Assembly: GCF_002551005.1 (NCBI RefSeq) | Contig: NZ_NVOY01000006.1 | Span: 1 to 64,000, forward strand | DNA from: Bacillus pseudomycoides | GTDB lineage: Bacteria > Bacillota > Bacilli > Bacillales > Bacillaceae_G | Direction: 5' to 3' | DNA: 64,000 bases | Part shown: one piece after another, positions 29,820 through 38,210 of the stretch | Numbering within the stretch: position 1 is the stretch's first letter | How the letters are laid out: each line of letters begins with the position of its first letter | Made by a program: the position numbers and the translations under genes | The notes under the pieces: generated by a model | Seen by the model: the letters and a program-made list of their open reading frames with translations, nothing else | The model's database searches: none | Told to the model about the DNA's origin: nothing

Positions 29820-30080
29820 ACTCAGCACCTCAACATTTATAATTTTCTGAAAATTTTAATATTTACATTCATTTTACTTATTTCACCTTTTTTCGTCAAT
29901 AACTTAATGGAAAATTTGTCCTTCCACCACTATTTTGAATAATCCAAAGTAGTGCGGTTCGTTATTTTATTACTAATTAAAGCAAAATGAAAATCATAAT
30001 AATGGTTTATATTTCTATATTTTTATATCATTTTACAAATATTTTTGGTATTTTATATAAGTCGATTCCTTTATGAGCAC

Positions 30081-30108
30081 AAGCACACCCATCAAATGAG
30101 TGTGCTTG
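30081..30108 (-). terminator. possible terminator after hmgA
   Basis: AAGCACAC/GTGTGCTT hairpin 15 bp after the hmgA stop, but with no clear T-run on the minus strand. Confidence 0.4.
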
Positions 30109-30122
30109 TTGTTCTTTACATC

Positions 30123-31292
30123 TTATACGGTATATGTGCCTTGTTCTAGCCAGCTATACATGTATTGCTCATCTTCCACATCATGCGCATCATTTATAAC
30201 GCGTAATGGACGGAATGTATCAATCATAACCGCTAGCTCGATTGTTTCTTTTTTACCAAGGCTAGCCTCTGTTTTCCCAGGGTGCGGTCCATGTGGAATA
30301 CCGCTTGGGTGAAGCGTAATAGACCCTTCCTCTACACCTTTTCTGCTCATAAAATTACCTTCTACATAATAGAGCACCTCATCACTATTTACATTGCTAT
30401 GATAGTACGGTGCCGGTATTGCTTCTGGATGATAATCATATAGACGCGGAACGAATGAGCAAACAACAAAGTTATGCCCCTCAAATGTTTGATGTACTGG
30501 CGGCGGCTGATGAATGCGTCCTGTAATTGGCTCAAAATCCTCAATATTAAATACCCATGGATATAAATGTCCATCCCATCCAACAACATCTAAAGGATGA
30601 TGCTGCAAAACATGTTTATGCATATATCCTCTAGATTTTGTCATCACAACAAATTCACCTTTTTCATCGTACGTTTCTAACGTCTCTGGACCACGAATAT
30701 CACGCTCACAAAACGGACTATGTTCTAACAATTGTCCGTACTCATTGCGGTAATTACGCGGTGTTGTAATTTGACTATTTGCTTCAACAACGAGAAGTTT
30801 TGATTCTCCCGCTTCAGGGATTACCCGGTAAATTGTACCGATTGGAATGATAATATAATCTCCTTTTCGGTAATGAATCGTACCAAACATTGTCTCAATT
30901 TTTCCAGATCCGTAATGAACAAATAACATTTCATCTCCATCGCCATTGCGATAAAAATAATCCATCTTTTCCGCCCCGTTTACAACCCCAATTAGTAAGT
31001 CTTCATTTCCTAATAGAAAATTCCTTCCGTTCACGGCATCTCCTATTTTTCTATATTCTTTCGTCCGAAAATGACGATGCGCTAACGCCACATCTTCTTC
31101 GTACTGCACACGACAAGACCCTGCTAAAGAAGCATGCCCAACTTCTGTTGGCATGTAGTGATGATACAAAATAGATTGCGTACCAGAAAAACCTTTCGTC
31201 CCCATAACTTGCTCACGATAAAGCGTTCCGTCTTGTTTACGAAACTGTACATGTCGTTTACGAGGAAGTTCCCCCATGCGACGATAATACAT
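30123..31292 (-). CDS. hmgA: homogentisate 1,2-dioxygenase
   Basis: Opens the ring of homogentisate with O2 to give maleylacetoacetate in tyrosine degradation. The 389-residue cupin enzyme shows the iron-site regions HSNVNSDEVLYYVEG and SITLHPSGIPHGPHPG, and QPPPVHQTFEG near 280. Start chosen at the ATG 31292, after GCGGGGG; the ATG two codons earlier is equally possible. It overlaps the upstream hydrolase gene by 35 bp and is the last gene of the hppD-FAH-hmgA operon. Confidence 0.9.
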   Translation of the reverse strand: MYYRRMGELPRKRHVQFRKQDGTLYREQVMGTKGFSGTQSILYHHYMPTEVGHASLAGSCRVQYEEDVALAHRHFRTKEYRKIGDAVNGRNFLLGNEDLLIGVVNGAEKMDYFYRNGDGDEMLFVHYGSGKIETMFGTIHYRKGDYIIIPIGTIYRVIPEAGESKLLVVEANSQITTPRNYRNEYGQLLEHSPFCERDIRGPETLETYDEKGEFVVMTKSRGYMHKHVLQHHPLDVVGWDGHLYPWVFNIEDFEPITGRIHQPPPVHQTFEGHNFVVCSFVPRLYDYHPEAIPAPYYHSNVNSDEVLYYVEGNFMSRKGVEEGSITLHPSGIPHGPHPGKTEASLGKKETIELAVMIDTFRPLRVINDAHDVEDEQYMYSWLEQGTYTV

Positions 31293-32214
31293 GCTCATCC
31301 CCCGCTTCCTTTTCTGCTTTTACCGTATTACGCAATGTTCCCAAACTAGTAATTTTCAACTCTACCACATCGCCAGCTTTCAGCCATCTCTCTGTTCCAA
31401 GTTCTAAAATACAGCCGCTTCCAACCGTACCAGAACCAAGTACATCTCCTGGGTACAACGTAACACCTTGAGATGCTCGTTCAATCATTTCAGCAAACGT
31501 ATAATAAATATCTTGAAAATTACCCTTGGACCATTGTTCACCATTAATATTAGCTGTCATTTCTAAATTGTAACGATCCTCATTTCGATACGCGTCTAAC
31601 TCATCTTTCGTTACAATATACGGTCCAAGCGATGTAGCAAAATCCTTTCCTTTTGCCGGTCCAAGTCCGACTTTCATTTCATGCGCTTGTAAATCTCTAG
31701 CGCTCCAATCATTCATAATACAATATCCGAAAATATATTCATGCGCTTGCTCGCGCGAAATATTTTCACCTTCTTTTCCAATGACACAAGCAATCTCTAA
31801 TTCATAGTCAAGTTTCTTCGTTGTGCCTGGACAAACAATAGCTTCTTCCGGTCCGATAACAGCGCGATGATTCGTAAAATAGAAAACAGGAATATCATAC
31901 CACTCTGGAACAATATCCAAACCGCGTCGGCCGCGCGCTGTCTTTACATGCTGTTCAAACGCATAAAAATCACGGATACTTCCCGGATTTGGTAAAGGTG
32001 CACAAAGCTCTACATCCGTAATATGATAAATCCCTCTTTCTGGCGTACCAATCTTACTGATGATTTTCATATATTCATCGGATTTCTCTAAAAAAGAAAT
32101 CATTGTGGACGGAAGTGCCCCATGGCTTGCCATATGCATATCAATAACTTTGTCACCTTCAAGCCAGCCAGCTCGCATTTCTTGTGAAGGAAGACGAAAT
32201 GTAATAAACTTCAT
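31258..32214 (-). CDS. fumarylacetoacetate hydrolase family protein
   Basis: A 318-residue FAH-fold protein starting MKFITFRLPSQEMRAGWLEG. The metal-binding segments DYELEIACVIGKEG (about 165-180) and MNDWSARDLQAHEM (about 195) and the later GDVLGSGTVGSGC are the family core. Placed between hppD and hmgA, it most likely hydrolyses fumarylacetoacetate (or maleylacetoacetate directly) to close the tyrosine pathway. The ATG at 32214 has AGGAG 8 bp upstream; a second ATG sits one codon before. Confidence 0.85.
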   Translation of the reverse strand: MKFITFRLPSQEMRAGWLEGDKVIDMHMASHGALPSTMISFLEKSDEYMKIISKIGTPERGIYHITDVELCAPLPNPGSIRDFYAFEQHVKTARGRRGLDIVPEWYDIPVFYFTNHRAVIGPEEAIVCPGTTKKLDYELEIACVIGKEGENISREQAHEYIFGYCIMNDWSARDLQAHEMKVGLGPAKGKDFATSLGPYIVTKDELDAYRNEDRYNLEMTANINGEQWSKGNFQDIYYTFAEMIERASQGVTLYPGDVLGSGTVGSGCILELGTERWLKAGDVVELKITSLGTLRNTVKAEKEAGDEHVLSSHGGTSS

Positions 32215-32271
32215 CATTTTCTCTCCTCGCTTAAAAAGTAAAGCGCGGGAGGAAGGAGCATCTCTCCTAAC

Positions 32272-32309
32272 CATTATCCCGCTCTAACAGGCAGTAGAAT
32301 TTTCACTTT
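32272..32309. repeat. bcr1-like repeat, short remnant
   Basis: TTATCCCGCTCTAACAGGCAG joined to TTTTCACTTTA: the extreme left and right ends of the bcr1-like element with the middle lost. It lies in the gap between hppD and the FAH gene, touching the hppD stop codon. Confidence 0.6.
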
Positions 32310-33426
32310 ACAGATTTCCGCGACGCGCCTGTTCTCTTTCAATCGATTCGAATAATGCTTTAAAATTACCTTCACCAAATCCTCTTGATCCTTTACGCTG
32401 AATAATCTCAATAAATAAAGTTGGACGATCTACAATTGGCTTCGTGAAAATTTGTAATAAGTACCCTTCATCATCACGATCCACAAGAATTTTTAGCTCT
32501 TTTAATTTTTCAATCTCTTCATCAATTTGACCAACGCGTGCTGTTAACTCTTCGTAATACGTATCTGGCGTATCTAAAAATTCAACACCATTTGCACGCA
32601 GTGCGGAAACAGTTTTCACAATATCATTCGTTAATAACGCGAGGTGTTGTACACCTGCTCCATTATAGAACTCTAAATACTCCTGAATTTGTGATTTTCT
32701 TTTCCCTTCTGCTGGTTCATTGATTGGAAACTTAATACGACTTCCATTCGTCATTACTTTCGACATTAACGCAGAATACTCTGTACTAATATCATCATCG
32801 TCAAAATGAATCATTTGCTTAAAGCCCATTACATTTTCATAATAACTTACCCATTCTTCCATTTTCTCCACATTTCCAACAACATGATCAACAGCAACTA
32901 AACCTGTTTCTTCAAATGGAACAATAGATTCAAGTGGTTCATATCCTGGCATAAACGCACCTTTATAGTTTTTGCGTTCTACTAGTGTATGAATCGTATC
33001 ACCGTACGTGCCAATGACCGCTTTTTTTAGCGTTCCGTGTTCATCAGATAGCTCTTCTGGCGGAGCAATTGCAACTGCACCACGCTTTACAGCTTCTGCA
33101 TATGCTTTCTCTACATCTTCTACTAGAAGTGCCACATCTTTTACACCATCACCGTGCTGTTTTACAAATTCAGCAATGCGGCTATTTGTATTTAAAGCAC
33201 CCGACACTACAAAACGCATATTTTTTTGTACAAGTACGTAAGATACTTTATCGCGATTTCCTGTTTCTAGACCAGAATATGCAGCTATGCTAAACCCAAA
33301 TGCTCTCGCAAGGTAATAACTTGTTTGTTTTGCATTACCGACATAAAATTCAAGATGATCAACATCACGTACTGGGAAAAAATCCTCCATCTGTGCCGCT
33401 AAAGTATCCATAGACTTTTGTTTCAT
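32308..33426 (-). CDS. hppD: 4-hydroxyphenylpyruvate dioxygenase
   Basis: Converts 4-hydroxyphenylpyruvate to homogentisate, the entry to the ring-cleavage route of tyrosine degradation. The 372-residue two-domain vicinal oxygen chelate enzyme carries the Fe(II) triad: His in AVDHVVGNV (about 180), His in VQHLALLTND (about 258) and Glu in LFIEIIQRKG (about 337). First gene of the operon with the FAH-family hydrolase and hmgA. A CcpA-type cre lies about 50 bp upstream of the start. Confidence 0.95.
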   Translation of the reverse strand: MKQKSMDTLAAQMEDFFPVRDVDHLEFYVGNAKQTSYYLARAFGFSIAAYSGLETGNRDKVSYVLVQKNMRFVVSGALNTNSRIAEFVKQHGDGVKDVALLVEDVEKAYAEAVKRGAVAIAPPEELSDEHGTLKKAVIGTYGDTIHTLVERKNYKGAFMPGYEPLESIVPFEETGLVAVDHVVGNVEKMEEWVSYYENVMGFKQMIHFDDDDISTEYSALMSKVMTNGSRIKFPINEPAEGKRKSQIQEYLEFYNGAGVQHLALLTNDIVKTVSALRANGVEFLDTPDTYYEELTARVGQIDEEIEKLKELKILVDRDDEGYLLQIFTKPIVDRPTLFIEIIQRKGSRGFGEGNFKALFESIEREQARRGNL

Positions 33427-33476
33427 AACTTCTTCATCCCCCTATAATATAAATTTCTAATACCTTCTCCCAAAAC

Positions 33477-33490
33477 CGTAAACGCTTCCA
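33477..33490 (-). promoter_or_regulatory. putative cre (CcpA) site upstream of hppD
   Basis: Minus strand TGGAAGCGTTTACG fits the cre consensus TGWAANCGNTNWCA at 12 of 14 positions. It abuts the likely -35 region (TTGGGA, 16 bp, TATATT at 33445-33450). Confidence 0.45.
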
Positions 33491-33640
33491 AATGTAAGTA
33501 AAAAACAAATTGTGCCACGACTTATTTTTGTCAATTTTAAATTTTCTATCTTTTCTGCCAAATACCTTCCTTTTTCTCACATAGAAAATTCGACTTTTTT
33601 CTATCTACCCTATACGAAGTAACGTTTTCCTTACTATATA

Positions 33641-33732
33641 AATCGCTGCTATGCATGAGCAGATGCTCTCGTCCACCTAAAAGAAAAGGGTTTTATGTCG
33701 TTTTTTAATTTGTATTTATATAATAGTGCAAT
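33641..33732. repeat. dispersed repeat family R2, short copy
   Basis: Contains TCGCTGCTATGCATGAGC, GATGCTCTCGTCCACC, AAAAGAAAAGGG and TTGTATTTATATA in the order seen in the copies at 47768, 48716 and 62096. It lacks the central part present in the long copies. No ORF. The rest of the gap to 33427 shows only the hppD promoter region. Confidence 0.75.
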
Positions 33733-33763
33733 AAAAAAAGGAACTTCGTTTTTCGAAGTCCCT
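33733..33763 (-). terminator. terminator of the three-peptide array
   Basis: GGGACTTCG/CGAAGTTCC stem and seven T on the minus strand, 34 bp past the last small ORF. Confidence 0.85.
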
Positions 33764-33796
33764 CTTGTCTTTCACGTTCAAATTTATCTACTTAAA

Positions 33797-33907
33797 TTAT
33801 ACTAAAGCACTTGATAGAAACATAATTAGTGCTGTTAAACCCATTGCTACTCCTGCTGATCCTAATAAGTCCGTTTTTGTTAATTGTAATACTTCTTTGT
33901 TTTCCAT
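33797..33907 (-). CDS. tiny membrane peptide, array member 3 (36 aa)
   Basis: 36 residues: a polar N-terminus MENKEVLQLTKTD, then LLGSAGVAMGLTALIMF and a hydrophobic end in SSALV. Preceded by AAAGGGAG at good spacing. It matches the two neighbouring ORFs along its whole length and shares K-x-D-x2-G-x-A-x2-A-x2-L-T-A-x-I with the peptides at 49874 and 50990. One membrane helix is expected, with no signal peptidase site. Function unknown. Conservation of all three copies at protein level, each with its own ribosome site, argues that they are real genes. Confidence 0.8.
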   Translation of the reverse strand: MENKEVLQLTKTDLLGSAGVAMGLTALIMFLSSALV

Positions 33908-33997
33908 TATTCTCATTCTCCCTTTAATAGATTTCTATATGTAACTTGCATTTTGTAATAGTTTTCCGCTCTACTTCCTATACAAAATTACTTTGAA

Positions 33998-34108
33998 TTA
34001 TACTAACGCACTTGCAAGAAATACGATTAATGCTGTTAACGCTGTTGCTACTCCTGCTGATCCTAATAAGTCCATTTTTGTTAGTTGTAATACTTCTTTA
34101 TTTTCCAT
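33998..34108 (-). CDS. tiny membrane peptide, array member 2 (36 aa)
   Basis: 36 residues, MENKEVLQLTKMD followed by a single hydrophobic helix LLGSAGVATALTALIVF and ASALV. Ribosome site AAAGGAG before ATG. It differs from the downstream copy at five residues and from the upstream copy at five, with substitutions restricted mostly to small or hydrophobic residues. Function unknown; see the array finding. The 90-bp gap to the next copy could hold a separate promoter but none is clear. Confidence 0.8.
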   Translation of the reverse strand: MENKEVLQLTKMDLLGSAGVATALTALIVFLASALV

Positions 34109-34160
34109 TGCTCTCATTCTCCTTTTATAAGATGTATATATTCCGCTCGGTTTTTACAAA

Positions 34161-34271
34161 TTACACTAAAACACTTGATAGAAATACGATTAGTGCCGTT
34201 AATGTCGCTGCCGCTCCTGCTGATCCTAGTAAATCCATTTTTGTTAGTTGTAATACTTCTTTATTTTCCAT
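34161..34271 (-). CDS. tiny membrane peptide, array member 1 (36 aa)
   Basis: First gene of the array on the minus strand: MENKEVLQLTKMD, then LLGSAGAAATLTALIVF and SSVLV, 36 residues. AAAAAAGGAG ribosome site. Upstream (34385-34409) lie three direct GTTAC repeats that may be the operator for the whole array. Same family as the other two copies and as the peptides at 49874 and 50990. Function unknown; candidates are a membrane-stress peptide or a leaderless antimicrobial peptide, both speculative. Confidence 0.8.
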   Translation of the reverse strand: MENKEVLQLTKMDLLGSAGAAATLTALIVFLSSVLV

Positions 34272-34384
34272 TGTTCTCATTCTCCTTTTTTTATAAATAT
34301 TTATATGTAATTAAAATTTTATGTCATATTCAAGAAATAGTTTATTCATAGTTTTTAACTTATCGTCACATTGAAACAATAACT

Positions 34385-34409
34385 GTAACGTTTGTAACAT
34401 TAATGTAAC
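34385..34409 (-). promoter_or_regulatory. direct GTTAC repeats upstream of the peptide array
   Basis: Three GTTAC units on the minus strand (34405-34409, 34394-34398, 34385-34389), spaced 11 and 9 bp, close to one helical turn. This is typical of OmpR-family regulator sites. About 115 bp upstream of the first peptide start. Confidence 0.5.
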
Positions 34410-34556
34410 ATAACTATTTTATTTAAGCAATAGCTCTATGAATTTATTACAAATTTTTTTTAGGAATCTATAATGCTATTATTTCTTTCCAATATATGTG
34501 TAACAGTTTCGATATACCGCGCAATTTAGTATGATGGAAACGAAGAGGTGATCACT

Positions 34557-35426
34557 TTGAAATTAATCGCACTTGATATGGATGGCACACTGTTATCATC
34601 CAATCTAGAAATCTCCAATGAAAATTTAGAAGCAATTAGAAATGCTGAAGAAGCAGGACACATCGTTATGATTTGTTCTGGCAGAGCCAAAGAAGATATT
34701 TTAAAACTACTTGAGCAATACCAATTATCCCTTCCACTTGGGGCTAGTAATGGAGCAGTAGTATACGCTGATGGAAAGGTCATTCACTCACGTACTTTGA
34801 AAAAAGAAAAAGTATATGAAATTGCCAAGCAGCTCGAAGCGGAGGAGTTTCCGTATAAACTCTATACAAACAAGGGTGTGTATGCACCATATAATTGGAA
34901 AGAACAAGTTACGAAATCTTTTCAACTAAACAAAGAGTCTCTTGACATTACAATTGAAGAAATTGAGCGAATTACTGAAAAACAGCTAAAGGCTAACTTA
35001 ATTACAACATTCCAAAGTATCGAAGATGTAATATCTGATTCAACTATTGAAATTTCTAAATTCTTCATCCTTACATTCAATAAAGATAATCGTACACAAT
35101 TACTACAATCATTAGAAAAGGATGCAGCAGTAATGGTGACAGCATCTGCTCCAACAAACTTAGAAATTATGGACAAACACGGGCATAAAGGCAACGGATT
35201 GCAAGAAATGGCAAAATATTTTCATATCCCTTTACAAGATACAATTGCCATTGGAGATAATTTTAATGATGTAACGATGTTAGAAGTAGCAGGTTTGTCG
35301 ATTGCGATGGGAAATGCAGAGGACGCTGTCAAACAGCTCTGCGATATCGTAACAGCGACAAACGATGAGAATGGTGTAGCTTATGCCATCCGGCAACATA
35401 TTTTACCTAAAACAATACAAGGGTAA
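34557..35426 (+). CDS. Cof-type HAD-IIB phosphatase
   Basis: A 289-residue HAD-superfamily hydrolase of the Cof/YidA type. Motif I DMDGTLLSS near residue 6, motif II CSGR near 41, lysine of motif III, and motif IV GDNFNDVTMLEVAG near 236 are present; a C2-type cap lies between. Such enzymes dephosphorylate sugar phosphates or nucleotides; the substrate cannot be read. TTG at 34557 is preferred since GAGGTGA lies just before it; the GTG at 34548 is within that site. Confidence 0.87.
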   Translation: MKLIALDMDGTLLSSNLEISNENLEAIRNAEEAGHIVMICSGRAKEDILKLLEQYQLSLPLGASNGAVVYADGKVIHSRTLKKEKVYEIAKQLEAEEFPYKLYTNKGVYAPYNWKEQVTKSFQLNKESLDITIEEIERITEKQLKANLITTFQSIEDVISDSTIEISKFFILTFNKDNRTQLLQSLEKDAAVMVTASAPTNLEIMDKHGHKGNGLQEMAKYFHIPLQDTIAIGDNFNDVTMLEVAGLSIAMGNAEDAVKQLCDIVTATNDENGVAYAIRQHILPKTIQG

Positions 35427-35439
35427 TAAACAAGAGGAA

Positions 35440-35485
35440 AAGAAGATAGCCACCTACTATATATAGTAGGGTTATCTTCTTTTTT
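35440..35485 (+). terminator. terminator of the HAD phosphatase gene
   Basis: AGAAGATA/TATCTTCT outer stem with inner CTACTATA/TATAGTAG pairing, followed by TTTTTTG. Confidence 0.8.
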
Positions 35486-35625
35486 GTTTTCTGGACATTG
35501 CTAGAATTTCTAATACTTCTTTCTTACAAATATTCGTGGCAAATGGTCATGTGTATGAAAATCTATTCTATTTTTTGTAAAACGAGCATACGATAATAGC
35601 AGATTCTTAATAAAGGGGAGAAAAC

Positions 35626-35826
35626 ATGGACAAGTTATTCCTACACGTATTGAACTATATTTGTTTAATGCTCGTTATATTAGGAGCATTACTCTTATTC
35701 CCGTTCTTCCCGACGTTCGTCCTCTTTTTAGTGCTTATCTTCATGTTCGGGATTGCGATTATTATTTCACTTAGACCAATGGAAAAACAAGAAAAAGAAA
35801 GCAGAATGCAGCGTGCCGAGCTGTAA
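35626..35826 (+). CDS. small membrane protein, 66 aa, unknown
   Basis: 66 residues with two hydrophobic helices (about 8-28 and 30-48) and a charged C-terminal tail RPMEKQEKESRMQRAEL. AAGGGGAG ribosome site 7 bp before the ATG. No family recognised. It is a single gene followed by a terminator whose upstream arm lies inside its last codons, and it is convergent with the ABC permease genes. Confidence 0.65.
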   Translation: MDKLFLHVLNYICLMLVILGALLLFPFFPTFVLFLVLIFMFGIAIIISLRPMEKQEKESRMQRAEL

Positions 35827-35844
35827 ATTCTGCTTTCTTTTTTT
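35797..35844 (+). terminator. terminator overlapping the end of the 66-aa gene
   Basis: GAAAGCAGAAT (35797-35807, inside the coding sequence) pairs with ATTCTGCTTTC (35826-35836), followed by TTTTTTT. Confidence 0.7.
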
Positions 35845-36989
35845 CAATCATAACGTATTCTTGTTAAACCAATGGCAAAGAAGATACCGGCAAATAGAAG
35901 TAACACTCCAATATATCCTGTTATATCTGCCAGTCCTCCTCCTCTCGCAATTAATTCTGTAAAACCGCGCATTGCCCACGTTTGCGGGACAAAGTTAGCA
36001 ATCTTTTGCATAAACTCCGGTTCTATTTCAATTGGCCAATACAGTCCGCTAATCATACAAGTTGAAATAATGACGATATTTCCTAATGCCGATTGTTGCT
36101 CTGTCGTTTTCACAACACTGGCTAACAATAAAGCTAACCCAATAACAGCAAGTAATAGCACTGAGACAAGCGCAATAATCCCCAACATATCTCCCCACTG
36201 TACATCAAATAATAGATTCGTTAATATCATAAGTGCTCCAAATTGAACCCAACCGATTAAGAAGAATGATAGAATATATCCAGCTAATACTTGGGCTTTT
36301 GTAACAGGTGTTTCTAGCAAACGATGCCATACACCCATTTGCTTCGCTTTTAAAATCGTCCCTGTGGCACTAAGCATAACAATCATTACAAATAAAATCG
36401 AAAATCCTGCTGCTCTAGCCGATATACCATTAATTGTTTTCTCTCCTGTTACAATAGATTCTTTGTGAATTTGAACAGGTTCTGCTTTCGTATGAATGGT
36501 TTCGTACATTGTTTCCCAAGGCTTTCCGCTATTTTGGCTCCATACATTCGCTCCTTTTACTTCCACTTCCATTTTTTTCAGTGTATTTTGTAACACGTGC
36601 TCTACAGAAGCACCGCCTGTAAAATCAGCACTGGATTGGAAGATAACTTTATCACTTTTCCCATCTAACATTTGCTGTTGAAAGTCTTTTCCAATCGTTA
36701 CAATACCAGAGGCTTTTTTATTTTCAATTTTCTTCTTTGCCTCTTCATATGATCCTTTTTCCACACTTACAAGATCGCTATGCGTTAATGATTCATAATA
36801 GGAAGCTGACAATTTTGATTGATCTTCATCAACTAAAATAATTTTCACCTTATCATTACCACTTCCGCCTAGAAGCCCACCAAAAATTAATGTGAAAAGA
36901 ATCGGCATACCTAACATAAGAAAATAACTTTGCGGCTTCATCAATATTTGCTTTAACTCTAGTGAACAAATCGCCCAAATTTTTTTCAC
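35844..36989 (-). CDS. ABC-2 type permease (LnrN-like)
   Basis: A 381-residue ABC-2 permease: one N-terminal membrane helix (YFLMLGMPILFTLIFGGLLGG), a large extracytoplasmic domain (about 50-180), then five to six helices. Third gene of an ATPase-permease-permease set that matches B. subtilis lnrLMN (linearmycin resistance) in order, lengths and linked two-component system. It probably exports or clears lipid-like antimicrobials from the membrane. It starts 12 bp after the upstream permease stop. Confidence 0.75.
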   Translation of the reverse strand: MKKIWAICSLELKQILMKPQSYFLMLGMPILFTLIFGGLLGGSGNDKVKIILVDEDQSKLSASYYESLTHSDLVSVEKGSYEEAKKKIENKKASGIVTIGKDFQQQMLDGKSDKVIFQSSADFTGGASVEHVLQNTLKKMEVEVKGANVWSQNSGKPWETMYETIHTKAEPVQIHKESIVTGEKTINGISARAAGFSILFVMIVMLSATGTILKAKQMGVWHRLLETPVTKAQVLAGYILSFFLIGWVQFGALMILTNLLFDVQWGDMLGIIALVSVLLLAVIGLALLLASVVKTTEQQSALGNIVIISTCMISGLYWPIEIEPEFMQKIANFVPQTWAMRGFTELIARGGGLADITGYIGVLLLFAGIFFAIGLTRIRYD

Positions 36990-37001
36990 TGCTCTCTCCT
37001 C

Positions 37002-38198
37002 CTATCTAGTACGTAACCGTAATGTTCCAATGATAACGGAAAGTATGCCAGCACTAGATAAACTTAAAATAATTGGTAATAACGTATTCCAAGACGTTCC
37101 TGACATAATGTCTAGAAAACTCGTAAGTGCCCATTTATTTGGTGCAATATTAGCAAACTTTTGCAACGCACTAGGGAATGCATAAATTGGTAACATAGAA
37201 CCGCCTAACACTGCTAACAGTTGAATACCAATCCCGCCCATAACATCTGCTGTTTTTTCATCTCGAATAAATGCAGCAATCAGCATCGATAAGCCCGACA
37301 CACAAATTGCATAGGAAACCCCCACTGCAATAAGCTGTGCAATGTCATCCCCCCAATTCACACCGAATGCATAATGGGTTGCAATGACAAATACACCAAA
37401 TTGAATACACGCGAATAATAATGTTCCAAAAAATTTACCTAACAAAACAGAATAAGAACTTGTCGGTGTCGTTAACAACCTCGCTAACGTTTCTGTTCTT
37501 TGTTCTCCTACAATTGATTTTGCACCAACCGTTACGTTATATAGAAGAAACATAACCAACATGGCCGCAGCATAATATTGTATGGCAACAACCGTTTTTT
37601 TACCAATTGTGCCTGTTTTAATTCCATTTTCATGTGAAATTGCAATAGCTGGCAGATCGCTTCCCATATTCTTTGCTACTTCTTGCACATTTCCTTGCTG
37701 AGATTGCGCTAAATCCGTTACCACACTTTTTGTAGCAAAAGCTACCGTTTGCGCTCGTTCAGTAAAAGAAAGAATCAATGAATCTGCAATTTTCGCTTGT
37801 ATGTCTTTTGCAGGATCAGTGAGTAATACAACTTCTTTCAATTTCCCCTCCTGCGTGTGTTCACCCCACTGTTTCGGAATAATAATCCCCACATCAATCT
37901 TCTTCTCCTTCAACATCTTTTCTAAGTCGGTTCGTGACGAAACTTTCTCTACTTTCACATCATCTTTTATTTCTTTTGCCTCTAAGACGTCTGTTCGAAA
38001 CATATTAGCAAACGTATCTTCATCCTCTTGATAGTATCCAATTACTGTTTTCGGTAATCCGCCTTCATCTAGGACCGCACTTAAAGCTGACCCTAAAATA
38101 GCTGTTAATAAAAGCGGCATAAGCAACATCATCATGAAACCACGCCGATCCGTAAAACGTATCTTAAAATCTTTCCATGCAATAATAAAGCTTTTCAT
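37002..38198 (-). CDS. ABC-2 type permease (LnrM-like)
   Basis: A 398-residue paralogue of the next permease with the same layout: first helix GFMMMLLMPLLLTAILGSAL, extracytoplasmic domain to about 215, then six helices including ERDEKTADVMGG-like loop (RDEKTADVMGGIGIQ). A heterodimer of the two permeases with the upstream ATPase is expected. Starts 12 bp after the ATPase stop, in the same operon. Confidence 0.75.
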   Translation of the reverse strand: MKSFIIAWKDFKIRFTDRRGFMMMLLMPLLLTAILGSALSAVLDEGGLPKTVIGYYQEDEDTFANMFRTDVLEAKEIKDDVKVEKVSSRTDLEKMLKEKKIDVGIIIPKQWGEHTQEGKLKEVVLLTDPAKDIQAKIADSLILSFTERAQTVAFATKSVVTDLAQSQQGNVQEVAKNMGSDLPAIAISHENGIKTGTIGKKTVVAIQYYAAAMLVMFLLYNVTVGAKSIVGEQRTETLARLLTTPTSSYSVLLGKFFGTLLFACIQFGVFVIATHYAFGVNWGDDIAQLIAVGVSYAICVSGLSMLIAAFIRDEKTADVMGGIGIQLLAVLGGSMLPIYAFPSALQKFANIAPNKWALTSFLDIMSGTSWNTLLPIILSLSSAGILSVIIGTLRLRTR

Positions 38199-38210
38199 AC
38201 TCTCTCCTCC

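Noticed and set aside
29820-30060. T-box or riboswitch before the amino acid permease
   Set aside because: No T-box sequence (TGGNACCGCG-like), no specifier stem and no attenuator hairpin was found; only AT-rich sequence.
33900-33960. Shared TTACA-N4-TGTAA operator before the last peptide of the tandem array
   Set aside because: Only TTACAAAATGCAA is present; the second half and the 13-mer are missing.
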